Positions 8,727 to 18,659 of a stretch of DNA of 64,000 nt are shown in pieces. The notes under the pieces were generated by a model, which was not told the origin of the DNA, ran no database searches, and worked only from the letters and a program-made list of their open reading frames with translations. The DNA comes from Thermomicrobiaceae bacterium (GTDB taxonomy: Bacteria > Chloroflexota > Chloroflexia > Thermomicrobiales > Thermomicrobiaceae), in the NCBI GenBank assembly GCA_014874455.1, contig JADBJL010000090.1, forward strand, positions 62,001 through 126,000, in the 5' to 3' direction. The position numbers and the translations under genes are program-made. Every line of letters starts with the position of its first letter. Within the stretch, counting starts at the first letter, position 1.

Positions 8727-9850
8727 CCCTCGAGCGCCTCTCTGTAGAGCGCCAGCGTCTGGCGTGCACTCTGTTCCCAGCGAAACCGCGGCGCTCGCTG
8801 AAGCCCGCGCTGAGCCAACGTCCGCCGCCGCAGCTCGTCCCCCATGAGCCGGCCGATCTCCTGGGCCCAAACCTCAGGACAGTCGGAGTCGACGAATTCT
8901 CCCGCCTCATCGAGTATTTCGGGAAGGGCACCGCGCCGAGCCGCCAGCACGGGCAGGCCACTCGCCATCGCCTCGGCAGCGGGAAGGCAGAAGCCCTCAT
9001 CGAGCGAGGGTATCACGAGCATGGTCGCGACCGCATACAAGGCGCGCAGGGCATCGTCACTCGCATCCCTCAGCCAGATCGCCAGGCCGCGATCGATAGC
9101 CGATTGGAGTACAGTGACGGCGCCATCGTCGCACCAACCCGCCTGGCCCACGACCACAAGGATCGGAGCGTTCGCGACGGAGCGTGACCACAACCGCTCG
9201 AGCGCACCCACCAGAAGCGGATAGCGCTTGCGCGGCTCGATAGTGCCGACAGCGAGGACAAGGCTCCGTTCGCGTAACTGCCTCACGCGTTCCGGGCCGA
9301 CCGCCTCCTCGATAGTGTGCCAGGGATCGACTGGCAATGGATGGAAGAAGCGATCGTCGACCCCGTTATGCACCACTCGGACGCGATCGGCCAAGGCGGG
9401 ATAGGCCTGGCGCAGGCGGGCGGCTGTCCACTGGGAGACCGCGATGATCCGATTTGCCGCGGACAAAGCTTCGGCGAGCTGGCCGTAGTAACGCCGCGCC
9501 TCAGCCGAGAGAAGCTGCGGGTTATCCAAGAAAGCCAGGTCGTGAACCGTTGCGACGCGGCGAACAGAACGCGGCAGCCTCGGCGGGATGAAGTCGGGGC
9601 TGTGAACGAGGGCAGGCCGACGGAGGGCCAGCTCCAGACCGAGTACGCTGCGTTCCCAACGGTGGTGCGGAGGAGTAAGGACGCGAACCGCTGGCAGGGG
9701 TGCATCGACCCGTCGATTTCGAACCAGCAGGAGTTCGAACCCGTGGTCGAGCCGCGCGAACGCCGAGGCCAAGCCCAGCACGTAGCGCTGGATACCCCCG
9801 CGCCGGTACGCAAGGAGTCGACCATCAATGAGGATGCGGGGTCGGGCCAT
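8723..9850 (-). CDS. Glycosyltransferase, GT-B fold (family 4-like)
   Basis: [56 protein letters not shown]. Confidence 0.88.
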   Translation of the reverse strand: MARPRILIDGRLLAYRRGGIQRYVLGLASAFARLDHGFELLLVRNRRVDAPLPAVRVLTPPHHRWERSVLGLELALRRPALVHSPDFIPPRLPRSVRRVATVHDLAFLDNPQLLSAEARRYYGQLAEALSAANRIIAVSQWTAARLRQAYPALADRVRVVHNGVDDRFFHPLPVDPWHTIEEAVGPERVRQLRERSLVLAVGTIEPRKRYPLLVGALERLWSRSVANAPILVVVGQAGWCDDGAVTVLQSAIDRGLAIWLRDASDDALRALYAVATMLVIPSLDEGFCLPAAEAMASGLPVLAARRGALPEILDEAGEFVDSDCPEVWAQEIGRLMGDELRRRTLAQRGLQRAPRFRWEQSARQTLALYREALEG

Positions 9851-9967
9851 AGCGCTCCTCTGCTCTCACCGTCCCTGCGGCCCGCCGGGGCCGACTGGTA
9901 TACTACCTGGTGCTGTGGGCGCCTGCGCCAGGCAGAGCGACGCCTGGCGACATCGAGGAGCATATCG

Positions 9968-10465
9968 ATGAACTTCTTCGGAATGGGCCCAATGGAACTC
10001 GCGGTGATCCTGGTGATTGCCCTGATTATCTTCGGGCCGGGCAAGCTTCCCGAGATCGGGGCGGCGATCGGAAGGGGTATCCGCGACTTTCGTGCCGCAA
10101 CGCGCGAGTTGACGAGCGAGTTCGAAGAGACCCTCCGCGAAGTCGAGACGACGGCCAGCGAGGTGCAAGGGACGGCCCGGGAGGTCGGGCAGACGACCCA
10201 GTCGGTCTTGGCCGAAGCTCAGAGTGCCACTCGTGCAGCCCTCGCCGAGCCGAAAGCCGACCAGGCACCCGCGCCAGCGACAGCACCGGCGGCAGCGGCC
10301 GTACCGACTGTCACTGTTGACTACACGCCCGAGGATCCGGCACCGCCCGTTGCGAGTAACGGTCAGCCGCCGGCGGTCAAGGCTCCGACGAAGGCCGATC
10401 CGCTCGCTGACCTCGCCGCGTTCGGTGCCTTGTTGGACGAGATGCCGCCGAAGTCTGAGAGCTGA
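9968..10465 (+). CDS. tatA: Sec-independent translocase subunit TatA/TatB-like
   Basis: [42 protein letters not shown], then an amphipathic helix and a Pro/Ala-rich tail. Start at the internal ATG. Confidence 0.9.
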   Translation: MNFFGMGPMELAVILVIALIIFGPGKLPEIGAAIGRGIRDFRAATRELTSEFEETLREVETTASEVQGTAREVGQTTQSVLAEAQSATRAALAEPKADQAPAPATAPAAAAVPTVTVDYTPEDPAPPVASNGQPPAVKAPTKADPLADLAAFGALLDEMPPKSES

Positions 10466-10495
10466 TACCGGTGGCATGTGAGTCGGTTTAGCCCC

Positions 10496-11128
10496 TCACG
10501 TATCCTTCCGCTCGGCGACCCAGACCGACGCGTACCCGTAGCGACTCGGTCTGCGCAGCCAGTAGCCAGGTAGCCTATCACTGGACAGCGGTGCCTCGGG
10601 CTGCCAGCCTGGCGAGAGGGCATGCCCGTAGAAGGCACGCAAGAAGACCACATGAGGCCATTGCCACCAGGCATGGCGCTCGAACGTTCCACCGATCACC
10701 ACGAGGAACCGCCCTCCTGGGGCGAGCACACGTGCGACTTCGTCTCGAACTCGTTGCTCGAGGATGAATTCGGCCGGAAACGTGCTGACCACAGTCGTGA
10801 AGGTGCCTTCACGAAAGGGGAGCGCTCGGGCGTCACCGCGCACCAGGTGCACGCCGGTTTTCGCGGCGCGGCCTCTGGCTCGCCGTAGCATTGCCGGTGA
10901 GCGATCGAGACCGACCACAACCTTGCCAGCCGTCGCGAGGTCTGGCAGGAACTGTCCGGTACCGCAGCCGAGATCCAAGATGCGCTCGCCGTGGACGAGC
11001 GGTAACACGCTACGCTGCCACTCGCGCCACTGACCAGCGAAGAGTAGGATCGTGAGCGGGTCGTAGAGCCAGGCCCCGGAGGTGTAGAGCCAAGTGAAGA
11101 GCCGTTGCCGGAGCTTTGGCGGAATCAT
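10496..11128 (-). CDS. Class I SAM-dependent methyltransferase
   Basis: ILDLGCGTGQFLPDLATAGKVVVGLDRSPAMLRRARGRA; VRGDARALPF. Confidence 0.85.
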   Translation of the reverse strand: MIPPKLRQRLFTWLYTSGAWLYDPLTILLFAGQWREWQRSVLPLVHGERILDLGCGTGQFLPDLATAGKVVVGLDRSPAMLRRARGRAAKTGVHLVRGDARALPFREGTFTTVVSTFPAEFILEQRVRDEVARVLAPGGRFLVVIGGTFERHAWWQWPHVVFLRAFYGHALSPGWQPEAPLSSDRLPGYWLRRPSRYGYASVWVAERKDT

Positions 11129-11196
11129 CGGCCATATCCCTGGAAGAGACAGCTCGGTTGCCTCGCCCGGAACTTGAAAGCAAGACTGGAACGGAG

Positions 11197-12423
11197 ATGA
11201 CAAGGGAAGGCTCCAACGAGTACTTCACCATTGTTGCACGCGACGAGGGTAGCCAGGCACGTACTGGCGTGTTGCGGACGAGACGAGGGCTTGTCCATAC
11301 GCCAGCCTTTATGCCGGTCGGTACCCAGGCGTCGGTCAAGTCGCTGACACCGGACGAAGTCCGCGCTACTGGCTGCGAAATCGTCCTCGCGAACACTTAT
11401 CACCTGATGTTGCGCCCGGGCCCGGAGGTGATCCAGGCCGCGGGCGGGCTCCACGCCTTTATGAGCTGGCCATACCCGATCTTGACCGATTCAGGCGGAT
11501 TTCAAGTCTACAGCCTGGCGACACTGCGCGAGGTTACCGAGCGCGGCGTACGCTTCCGCTCGCACATTGACGGAAGTCTGCATGAACTCACGCCCGAGTC
11601 CGCTATCGCGTTGCAGCTCGGATTCGGATCGGACATCATTATGCCGCTGGACGATGTCCCCGGGTACGAGACCGATCCCCAACGCCAGCGGGAAGCGACG
11701 GAACGGACGCACCGCTGGCTGCAGCGAGCACTGGACTGCTACGAGCGGGCGATCGACCGGCAGGATCCAGCACGTCCGTGGCTCTTCGGCATTGTTCAGG
11801 GTGGGTTCGAGCTCGACCTGCGCCGATGGAGTAGCGAATTCGTCGGCGCGCAACCGGTCGACGGTTGCGCCATCGGGGGATTGAGCGTCGGTGAGCCCAA
11901 GGCGGTGATGCTGGCGTTCCTGGATGAAGTGACCTCGCTATTGCCTTCCGATAAGCCACGCTACCTCATGGGCGTCGGCTCCCCCGAGGATCTCTGGTGG
12001 GGGGTCGCGTGTGGCGTGGACATGTTCGATTGCGTGCATCCAACCCGAGTGGCGCGGCACGGCGCACTCTACACGCCGGAAGGGAGAGTTGACGTAACGC
12101 GCCGCCAATACCGGACACACTTCGGGCCGGTCGATGAGACCTGCGACTGCTTGACCTGCACGCAGTTCACCGCTGCCTACCTCAATCACCTGTTCCGGGC
12201 ACGAGAGCTGCTCGCCTATCGCTTGGCGACAATACATAACCTTCGGTTTATCCAACGGGAGATGGAACGGATTCGTCAGTCGATCCGGGACGGGCGGTTC
12301 ACGGTCGAGCGCGACGCGTTTCTCGCGCGGTACCGTCCAGCCGGTCACGCGGCCGCCGCGGTGCAACGTTTCCGCAGGTTCTCGGCGGGAGGGTTCGAGG
12401 AGGTGAGTGACCTTGACCGGTGA
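11197..12423 (+). CDS. tgt: Queuine tRNA-ribosyltransferase (Tgt)
   Basis: TPAFMPVGTQASVKSLTPDEV; LTDSGGFQVYSLA; GGLSVGEPK; RYLMGVGSPEDL; zinc site CDCLTC. Confidence 0.96.
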   Translation: MTREGSNEYFTIVARDEGSQARTGVLRTRRGLVHTPAFMPVGTQASVKSLTPDEVRATGCEIVLANTYHLMLRPGPEVIQAAGGLHAFMSWPYPILTDSGGFQVYSLATLREVTERGVRFRSHIDGSLHELTPESAIALQLGFGSDIIMPLDDVPGYETDPQRQREATERTHRWLQRALDCYERAIDRQDPARPWLFGIVQGGFELDLRRWSSEFVGAQPVDGCAIGGLSVGEPKAVMLAFLDEVTSLLPSDKPRYLMGVGSPEDLWWGVACGVDMFDCVHPTRVARHGALYTPEGRVDVTRRQYRTHFGPVDETCDCLTCTQFTAAYLNHLFRARELLAYRLATIHNLRFIQREMERIRQSIRDGRFTVERDAFLARYRPAGHAAAAVQRFRRFSAGGFEEVSDLDR

Positions 12424-12703
12424 AGGGCGCGCTGCTCTACACTGCGTCGTCTATGGACGGGTACAGGGAGTTGGTTTCCGCTTCTTCGTCGTGGAAGAAG
12501 CTGAGCGCCTCGGGCTGACGGGCTGGGTGCGCAACCGGCCCGACGGGCGATCGGTCGAGTTAGTCGCTGAAGGGGCGCGGGCGAAGCTGGAGGAACTCCA
12601 GCGCCTCATTGCTGCAGGGCCGCCCGGTGCGTGGGTGGAGCGGGTAGAGTGCACGTGGAAAGAACCCACTGGCACGTTTACGAGCTTCGCTATCCGGCGG
12701 TGA
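12407..12703 (+). CDS. acyP: Acylphosphatase
   Basis: VVYGRVQGVGFRFFVVEEAERLGLTGWVRNRPDGRSVELVAEG. GTG start overlapping the tgt end. Confidence 0.93.
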   Translation: MTLTGEGRAALHCVVYGRVQGVGFRFFVVEEAERLGLTGWVRNRPDGRSVELVAEGARAKLEELQRLIAAGPPGAWVERVECTWKEPTGTFTSFAIRR

Positions 12704-12781
12704 CCCGGGGAACGACGGGGGTACACGAGTATACTGAGCCGGACTATCGCTCGATGGGCGGCCTGGAGGGACGCGGGGGAC

Positions 12782-14080
12782 ATGGCGATCATCTCCATCA
12801 TCGGGATGGGCTACGTGGGGCTGGTCTACGGGGCAGCCTTCGCTGACCTGGGCAACCAGGTCTACGGCGTCGATATCGACACTGCCAAGGTCGAGAAGCT
12901 GAAGCGTGGAATTGTGCCGATCTACGAGCCGGGGCTCGACGAGCTCGTGCGGCGGAACCGCGAGGCCGGTCGCCTGCGCTTCACGACAGACTATGCGGAG
13001 GCGGTGCCCGAATCCGAATTCGTTTTCATCTGCGTCGACACACCCTCCACCTTCGACGGGGATGCCGACATGCGGGCAGTGCGCTCTGCCGCTGAGACGA
13101 TCGGCCGCAACCTGCGAGGTTATACCGTCGTCGTTAACAAGAGCACCATGCCCATCGGTTCGGGCGACCTCGTCACGCAGCTCATCGAACAGGTGAAGCC
13201 TGCGGACGCGACATTCGCGGTAGTGAGCAACCCGGAGTTCTTGCGCGAAGGCTCAGCCGTACAGGACGTGTTTCACCCCAGCCGGATCGTGCTGGGCGCG
13301 GACGACCGCGGCGCGGCCGAGAAGGTAGCGGAACTCTACCGCGTGCTGAATGCCCCGATCCTGATCACCGACCGGCGGAGCGCGGAAATGATCAAGTACG
13401 CATCGAATGCGATCCTGGCCACCCGGATCAGTTTCATCAACGAGATTGCCCAGATCTGCGAGCAACTCGGTGCGGACGTCAAGGTCGTCGCACAGGGGAT
13501 GGGCTATGATCCCCGGATCGGGCCACATTTCCTCGAAGCCGGAATCGGCTTCGGCGGAAGCTGCTTCCCCAAAGACGTGCGCGCGCTCGCCTATATGGCC
13601 GAGGAGGCCGGCTGCCACCCGCAGTTACTCCATACGGTGCTCGAGATTAACCAGGATCAACGCCGCCGTTTCGTCCGCAGGCTCCAGGAGATTCTGGGTG
13701 ACCTGCACGGGAGGCCGCTAGCGCTGTGGGGGTTGTCGTTCAAGCAAGATACCGACGATATCCGTGAATCCCCGGCGATCGATGTGCTGCGCATGCTCAT
13801 CCAGCGAGGGGCGCGAGTGACAGCGTACGATCCGGTTGCCATGCCGCGCGCAGCCGCAGTCGTTCCGGAGGCGCGGTACGCGAGCGACCCGTATGAAGCA
13901 GTAGAAGGGGCGGACGCGCTGCTGATTGCCACACCGTGGAACGAGTTCAAACAGGCCGATCTGGCACGAGTCAAGGCGTTGATGCGTACCCCTGTTCTCC
14001 TCGATGGCCGGAATCTGTACGAGCCTGCTGACGTGCGGGCCTTGGGGTTCGTGTACGTGGGGGTCGGACGTGGGGTATGA
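12782..14080 (+). CDS. UDP-glucose 6-dehydrogenase
   Basis: IGMGYVGLVYGAAFADLGNQVYGVDID; STMPIGSGDLV; NPEFLREGSAVQDVFHPSRIV; GIGFGGSCFPKDVRAL; WGLSFKQDTDDIRESPAIDV. Confidence 0.93.
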   Translation: MAIISIIGMGYVGLVYGAAFADLGNQVYGVDIDTAKVEKLKRGIVPIYEPGLDELVRRNREAGRLRFTTDYAEAVPESEFVFICVDTPSTFDGDADMRAVRSAAETIGRNLRGYTVVVNKSTMPIGSGDLVTQLIEQVKPADATFAVVSNPEFLREGSAVQDVFHPSRIVLGADDRGAAEKVAELYRVLNAPILITDRRSAEMIKYASNAILATRISFINEIAQICEQLGADVKVVAQGMGYDPRIGPHFLEAGIGFGGSCFPKDVRALAYMAEEAGCHPQLLHTVLEINQDQRRRFVRRLQEILGDLHGRPLALWGLSFKQDTDDIRESPAIDVLRMLIQRGARVTAYDPVAMPRAAAVVPEARYASDPYEAVEGADALLIATPWNEFKQADLARVKALMRTPVLLDGRNLYEPADVRALGFVYVGVGRGV

Positions 14081-14534
14081 GCCACTTTGGGATCCGGAAG
14101 CAGCCGGCCCGGTCGAAGTGGGTATCGACATCATTGAGGTTGGTCGTGTCGCTCGCGCCCTCGAGCGCTTCGGGGAGCGCTTCTTGCGTCGCGTGTATAC
14201 GGAACAGGAGCGAGCGAGATATGCCGCCCGGGTCGCGGAACTCGCGGCCCGCTTCGCAGCGAAGGAAGCGACGATGAAGGCGCTCGGAACCGGCGTGCGC
14301 GGGATTAAGTGGCGGGAGATCGAGATCCTCTCGAACCGCCGTGGGAAACCGATCCTCGTCCTGCATGGTGGAGCTAAGGAGCGTGCTGAACAGCTCGGCT
14401 TCGAGCATCTCACCGTGTCGCTGACGCACTCGCGTTCCGAGGCGATCGCGGTTGTGGTGGCTGTCAAGAAGCATCTCCTGGGGAGTGGTGGCGATGCTGA
14501 AGCTCTGCCGAGTCGACGAGGTGCGGCGGGCTGA
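14070..14534 (+). CDS. acpS: Holo-[acyl-carrier-protein] synthase
   Basis: VEVGIDIIEVGRVARALERFGERFLRRVYTEQE; ARFAAKEATMKALGTG; VSLTHSRSEAIAVVV. Likely GTG start. Confidence 0.92.
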   Translation: MGYEPLWDPEAAGPVEVGIDIIEVGRVARALERFGERFLRRVYTEQERARYAARVAELAARFAAKEATMKALGTGVRGIKWREIEILSNRRGKPILVLHGGAKERAEQLGFEHLTVSLTHSRSEAIAVVVAVKKHLLGSGGDAEALPSRRGAAG

Positions 14535-16083
14535 GGAGGCGGCGGTCGCGTCCGGGCGTTCGGTTGCCGATCTGATGGCGATCGCCGGGAGCGGAGTCGC
14601 CAGCGAAATCCTGAAACGAGCTACGCGCGCCGGCACGGCCTTGTTCCTCGTGGGGCCGGGCAACAACGGGGGTGATGGGCTGGTCGCTGCCAGCCATCTG
14701 GCGGGCCGGGGATGGCGCTGCCTGGTCTGGGGATGGAAGCGAAGCTCGCCGGGCGACCTGCCGGTCGAGCAGAGCCTGCTCGAGCGACTGGAATGGATCG
14801 ATCCGGCAGGAATCGACGCCGCTATCGCTTCAGCCGATGTGATCGTGGACGCTGTCTTCGGCATCGGCGGTAAGCCGACGCTGCCCGATGAAGTCGGACG
14901 AGTTTTCGCTGCCGCGCGGGAGGCGCGGGTGCGGCGCGGCATCCCTCTCGTGGCGGTGGACACCCCCTCCGGGGTCGACTGCGATTCAGGGGAGTCCGAT
15001 CCTCGCGCGTTTCATGCCGATCTTACGGTGATGCTCGGTCTACCCAAGGTCGGACTGTACCGGCCGCCGGCCCTGTTGCACACCGGTCTGATCGAGTTCG
15101 TCGATATCGGTCTGCCTGCGCCGCCGGTGGGGCCCGGCGATGCTGCGCTGGTCACGCTGGAGGATGCGCGCGAGTGGTTACCGAGGCGACCCGCCGACAC
15201 GCACAAGCGGGCCGTCGGGACAGTGCTCGTCGTCGGCGGAGCCCCGACCTTCTACGGCGCCCCACGACTGGCGGCTGGGGCGGCCTTGCGTGCTGGCGCG
15301 GGACTCGTGACGCTGGCCGTGATCCGATCCTTGATCCCGTCGATCGCCGCCTCTCTTCCGGAAGTGACGTTCCTCCCACTCCCGGAGGGCGAGTTAGGTG
15401 CCGGAGCACGTATGGCGGAGCTCGTCCGGGAGGCGCTACCGCGGTACGATGCGCTGCTCGTCGGCCCTGGGCTCGGCCAGGAACCCCCGGTTCCCGAGTT
15501 CCTCGCCGGACTCTTCGGACTGCGAGGGGCACCTCGGCCGATCGGCTTCGGGCAGCCGCCTCAAGCTGGCCTGCCGCAACGGTTTACCGGGAGGGCGGTG
15601 GTCGACGCTGACGGGTTGAACTGGCTTGCAGGCCAACCGGACTGGTGGATCCAGTTGGCCGATGCCGACCTGATCCTGACGCCCCATCCCGGAGAGCTGG
15701 CGCGTCTCCTGAACATCGGGACGCGAGAGATCACGTCTGATCCATGGGCGTATGCAGCGGAAGCTGCTCGGCGGTTCCACCAGCACGTGGTGTTGAAGTA
15801 CGGTCACGCCACGCTCGCCTGTCCCGACGGAACCCTGATCGTCTCGCCGCAGGTGCATCCAGCGCTGGCAACGGCTGGTACCGGTGACGTTTTGGCTGGA
15901 CTGATCGCTGGGCTGGCAGCGCAGGGGCTGGGCTCGCGCGAGGCGGCGGCGGCTGGACTGGCGGTGGGAAGCGAGGCGATGCAGGAAGCGGTGCGCCGCG
16001 TCGGGACACTGGGGCTGCTCGCGGGTGACTTGGTCGAAGAGATCGCTGGGGTGCTGGCGCGGGTCTACGAGGCACGCTGGTAG
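14494..16083 (+). CDS. nnr: Bifunctional NAD(P)H-hydrate epimerase/dehydratase (Nnr)
   Basis: LVGPGNNGGDGLVAASHLAGRGW; VDTPSGVDCDSG; LTPHPGELARLL; LKYGHATLACPDG; LATAGTGDVLAGLIAGLAAQG. Confidence 0.94.
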   Translation: MLKLCRVDEVRRAEEAAVASGRSVADLMAIAGSGVASEILKRATRAGTALFLVGPGNNGGDGLVAASHLAGRGWRCLVWGWKRSSPGDLPVEQSLLERLEWIDPAGIDAAIASADVIVDAVFGIGGKPTLPDEVGRVFAAAREARVRRGIPLVAVDTPSGVDCDSGESDPRAFHADLTVMLGLPKVGLYRPPALLHTGLIEFVDIGLPAPPVGPGDAALVTLEDAREWLPRRPADTHKRAVGTVLVVGGAPTFYGAPRLAAGAALRAGAGLVTLAVIRSLIPSIAASLPEVTFLPLPEGELGAGARMAELVREALPRYDALLVGPGLGQEPPVPEFLAGLFGLRGAPRPIGFGQPPQAGLPQRFTGRAVVDADGLNWLAGQPDWWIQLADADLILTPHPGELARLLNIGTREITSDPWAYAAEAARRFHQHVVLKYGHATLACPDGTLIVSPQVHPALATAGTGDVLAGLIAGLAAQGLGSREAAAAGLAVGSEAMQEAVRRVGTLGLLAGDLVEEIAGVLARVYEARW

Positions 16084-16210
16084 GGGAACGCGACAAGCGA
16101 GGAACGGCGGATGGCAGAGGGCTCCAACGACATATCCCTTTGTGCCATCAAACGAACCGCAACCTCGAAGACCTGGAACTCCCGTACCCCCTCGCGCTAC
16201 CGAAGCTCGC

Positions 16211-16729
16211 TCAAGCTGATTCCTGCTGTCGCTTCAGCTCCTCGATGTCCTCGCGGACAACGAACGTCCGGCCGGACATCTCGTCGCGCACGTACTCGAG
16301 CTTACGCTCGTCCATCCAGCGATAGATCGTGGGCCGTGTCACACCGAGCTGCTGCGCAGCGCTGCCAATGCTGACCAGCTCACCAGGCTCGTAGGCTCGG
16401 AACTTCGCCAGGGAGAGCAGCCGACCCAGGTCGGTTTCCCAGAAACTCCGCGGCACAGTGTAGTCCTCAGCACCGGGGGCCCAGAACAGCATCTGGAGCA
16501 CCAACTCGATCGCCTCGAGCGTCCGCTCGCGGTTCTCGGTGATCTTCCCCTGAGCCACAGCCGCCAGCCGCTGCAGCACCTGACCAAGGGGGCCCTCGCG
16601 AAGCTGCTCCAACGAAAGCTGTTGAACCGCCTTGGGATACAATCGACTCATCAAGCGGTGATGCTGCGTGTACAGCAGCTTGAGCGCCTCGTCGATGACC
16701 TTCTGGTAGTCCAGCGCCTCGGCCTCCAC
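16211..16729 (-). CDS. Helix-turn-helix (excisionase/MerR-type) DNA-binding protein with uncharacterised helical N-terminus
   Basis: C-terminal SIGSAAQQLGVTRPTIYRWMDERKLEYVRDEMSGRTFVVREDIEEL is an excisionase-like HTH; the N-terminal ~110 aa are not recognised. Confidence 0.75.
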   Translation of the reverse strand: MEAEALDYQKVIDEALKLLYTQHHRLMSRLYPKAVQQLSLEQLREGPLGQVLQRLAAVAQGKITENRERTLEAIELVLQMLFWAPGAEDYTVPRSFWETDLGRLLSLAKFRAYEPGELVSIGSAAQQLGVTRPTIYRWMDERKLEYVRDEMSGRTFVVREDIEELKRQQESA

Positions 16730-16774
16730 TGTACCCCCTCTCAGGCCGCGAACGGACAGGTCTTGTACGTACCC

Positions 16775-16803
16775 ATTTTACGGACACTCCCGAACAAGGT
16801 CAA
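16775..16803 (-). promoter_or_regulatory. Candidate promoter for the HTH gene: TTGACC-17-TAAAAT
   Basis: Minus strand: TTGACC ttgttcgggagtgtccg TAAAAT, 46 bp upstream of the HTH gene start. Confidence 0.65.
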
Positions 16804-16898
16804 TACCGGTTCGCTCGAGCCTTCTCCTAGCCCAGCAGGCCCGGCTGTCGAGAACCGGGCTTGCACTCTCGCTTCGCGTCCGCTATATCCAGAACGCT

Positions 16899-18650
16899 AT
16901 GCGCGTACTCTGGCGTATCTTGCTGTATCTGAAACCATACCGCCGGACGTTGATCTCCGGGTACGCGGCGCTTCTCCTTAGCCTAGCGGCCCAGCTCGCT
17001 ATGCCCCGGTTGGTCGAACTGGCGATCGACGGCGGCATCGTCCCCCGTCGAGTCGAGGTCATTCTCGCCGCCGCCGGCGCCCTCGTACTCGTCGGCCTAG
17101 CGCAAGCGCTCCTGACATTCGCTCGCAGCTACTCCTTTCAGGCCCTCGCGGAAAATATCGCGTACCAATTGAGACACGAGCTGTATCGGCACCTCGAACG
17201 GCTGAGCTTTTCCTATTTCGACAAGGCCTATACCGGGCAGCTCATGGCCAGAGCAACCGAAGATGTGAACGCAATTCGCCGCTTCTTCTGGGTAGTGCCT
17301 CGTACATCCGTTCAGAGCTTGGGAACGCTCGCAGCGGTGTCAGTCATGCTCATCGTGATGAACTGGCGTCTTGCAGCCTTCTCGCTCAGCGTACTCCCTC
17401 TGCTGGCGCTAGCAACCGTCCACTTCAGTCGCAGGGCCCGCCACCTGTTTCTTCAGGTGCAGCAGCAGTTCGGCATCATGACGACGGTGCTCCAGGAGAA
17501 TCTGGCCGGGGCGAGAGTAGTCCGTGCCTTCGCGCGAGAAGACGCCGAAAGCGCGAGATTTGATGTCGAATTGCGCACCTTGCAGCAACGCTCGCTGACT
17601 GCCGCCCGCTGGTCGGCGCTCTACACCGCGTTCGTCACGACAGTGGGAGCCGCAAGTCTCATCCTCGTGGTCTGGTACGGGGGCCGGGAAGTCCTCGCCG
17701 GCCACCTGACGATTGGCCAGCTTACGGCCTTCTACTTCTTGCTCGTCTTGACCGCCCAGCCTGTGCGTATGCTGGGCTGGATGGTCAGCAGCACAGCGCG
17801 GGCCATCGCCTCCGGCCAGCGGATCTTCGAGGTTCTCGACCAATCACCGGAGATCTCGTCACCTCCTGGCGCTCTGGATGCCTCCGGCATCCGCGGTGCG
17901 GTGGAGTTCCGATCAGTCAGCTTCACTTACCCGGAGTCGGGTATCGCAAGCCTCTACGACATCTCGTTCACCGCTGAACCGGGTCAGCGTATCGCTCTCT
18001 TCGGCCCAACCGGCTCTGGAAAGAGCACGCTTGTCGCCCTCCTACCACGCTTCTACGACGCGAGTGCCGGAGCGGTTCTCATCGACGGCGTGGATGTACG
18101 GGCCTACGAGCTGAAGTCGCTGCGCCAGCGTATCGGCTTCGTAGCCCAAGACACGTTGCTCTTCTCTGTCACTATCTGGGAGAACATCGCCTTCGGACGA
18201 CCAGACGCTACCCAGAGCGAGATCATCGAGGCGGCGAAAGTCGCTCGAGCTCACGAGTTCATTACGGAACTACCTCGCGGTTACGACACCGTCGTAGGCG
18301 AGCGGGGCGTGTCGCTCTCAGGTGGCCAGAAGCAGCGCATCGCCATCGCTCGTACCTTGCTGATGGATCCCCGCATTTTGATCCTCGACGAGGCGACTTC
18401 CAGCGTCGATGCGGAGACTGAACACGCGATCCAAGAAGCTCTTCACGCACTGCTCGAAAGGCGGACATCGTTTATCATCGCGCACCGGATACGAACGCTC
18501 CAGAGCGCCGATCTTATCCTGGTACTCGACCAGGGTCGTATCGTCGAACGTGGAACGCACCAGGAGTTGCTCGCGCTCGGCGGCCTGTACGCGCGACAGT
18601 ACGCTCGGCAAGTGCAGGAGCGAACGCGACTGCACACGGCCGCGGATTAG
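16899..18650 (+). CDS. ABC exporter half-transporter (TMD-NBD), canonical NBD
   Basis: Membrane domain, then FGPTGSGKSTLVALLPR, LSGGQKQRIAIARTLLMDPRILILDEATSSVD. Confidence 0.93.
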   Translation: MRVLWRILLYLKPYRRTLISGYAALLLSLAAQLAMPRLVELAIDGGIVPRRVEVILAAAGALVLVGLAQALLTFARSYSFQALAENIAYQLRHELYRHLERLSFSYFDKAYTGQLMARATEDVNAIRRFFWVVPRTSVQSLGTLAAVSVMLIVMNWRLAAFSLSVLPLLALATVHFSRRARHLFLQVQQQFGIMTTVLQENLAGARVVRAFAREDAESARFDVELRTLQQRSLTAARWSALYTAFVTTVGAASLILVVWYGGREVLAGHLTIGQLTAFYFLLVLTAQPVRMLGWMVSSTARAIASGQRIFEVLDQSPEISSPPGALDASGIRGAVEFRSVSFTYPESGIASLYDISFTAEPGQRIALFGPTGSGKSTLVALLPRFYDASAGAVLIDGVDVRAYELKSLRQRIGFVAQDTLLFSVTIWENIAFGRPDATQSEIIEAAKVARAHEFITELPRGYDTVVGERGVSLSGGQKQRIAIARTLLMDPRILILDEATSSVDAETEHAIQEALHALLERRTSFIIAHRIRTLQSADLILVLDQGRIVERGTHQELLALGGLYARQYARQVQERTRLHTAAD

Positions 18651-18659
18651 GGGGCTTTC

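Noticed and set aside
16211-16729. HTH protein as a phage/ICE excisionase
   Set aside because: No integrase, att-like repeats or mobile genes nearby; more likely a chromosomal regulator with an excisionase-type HTH.
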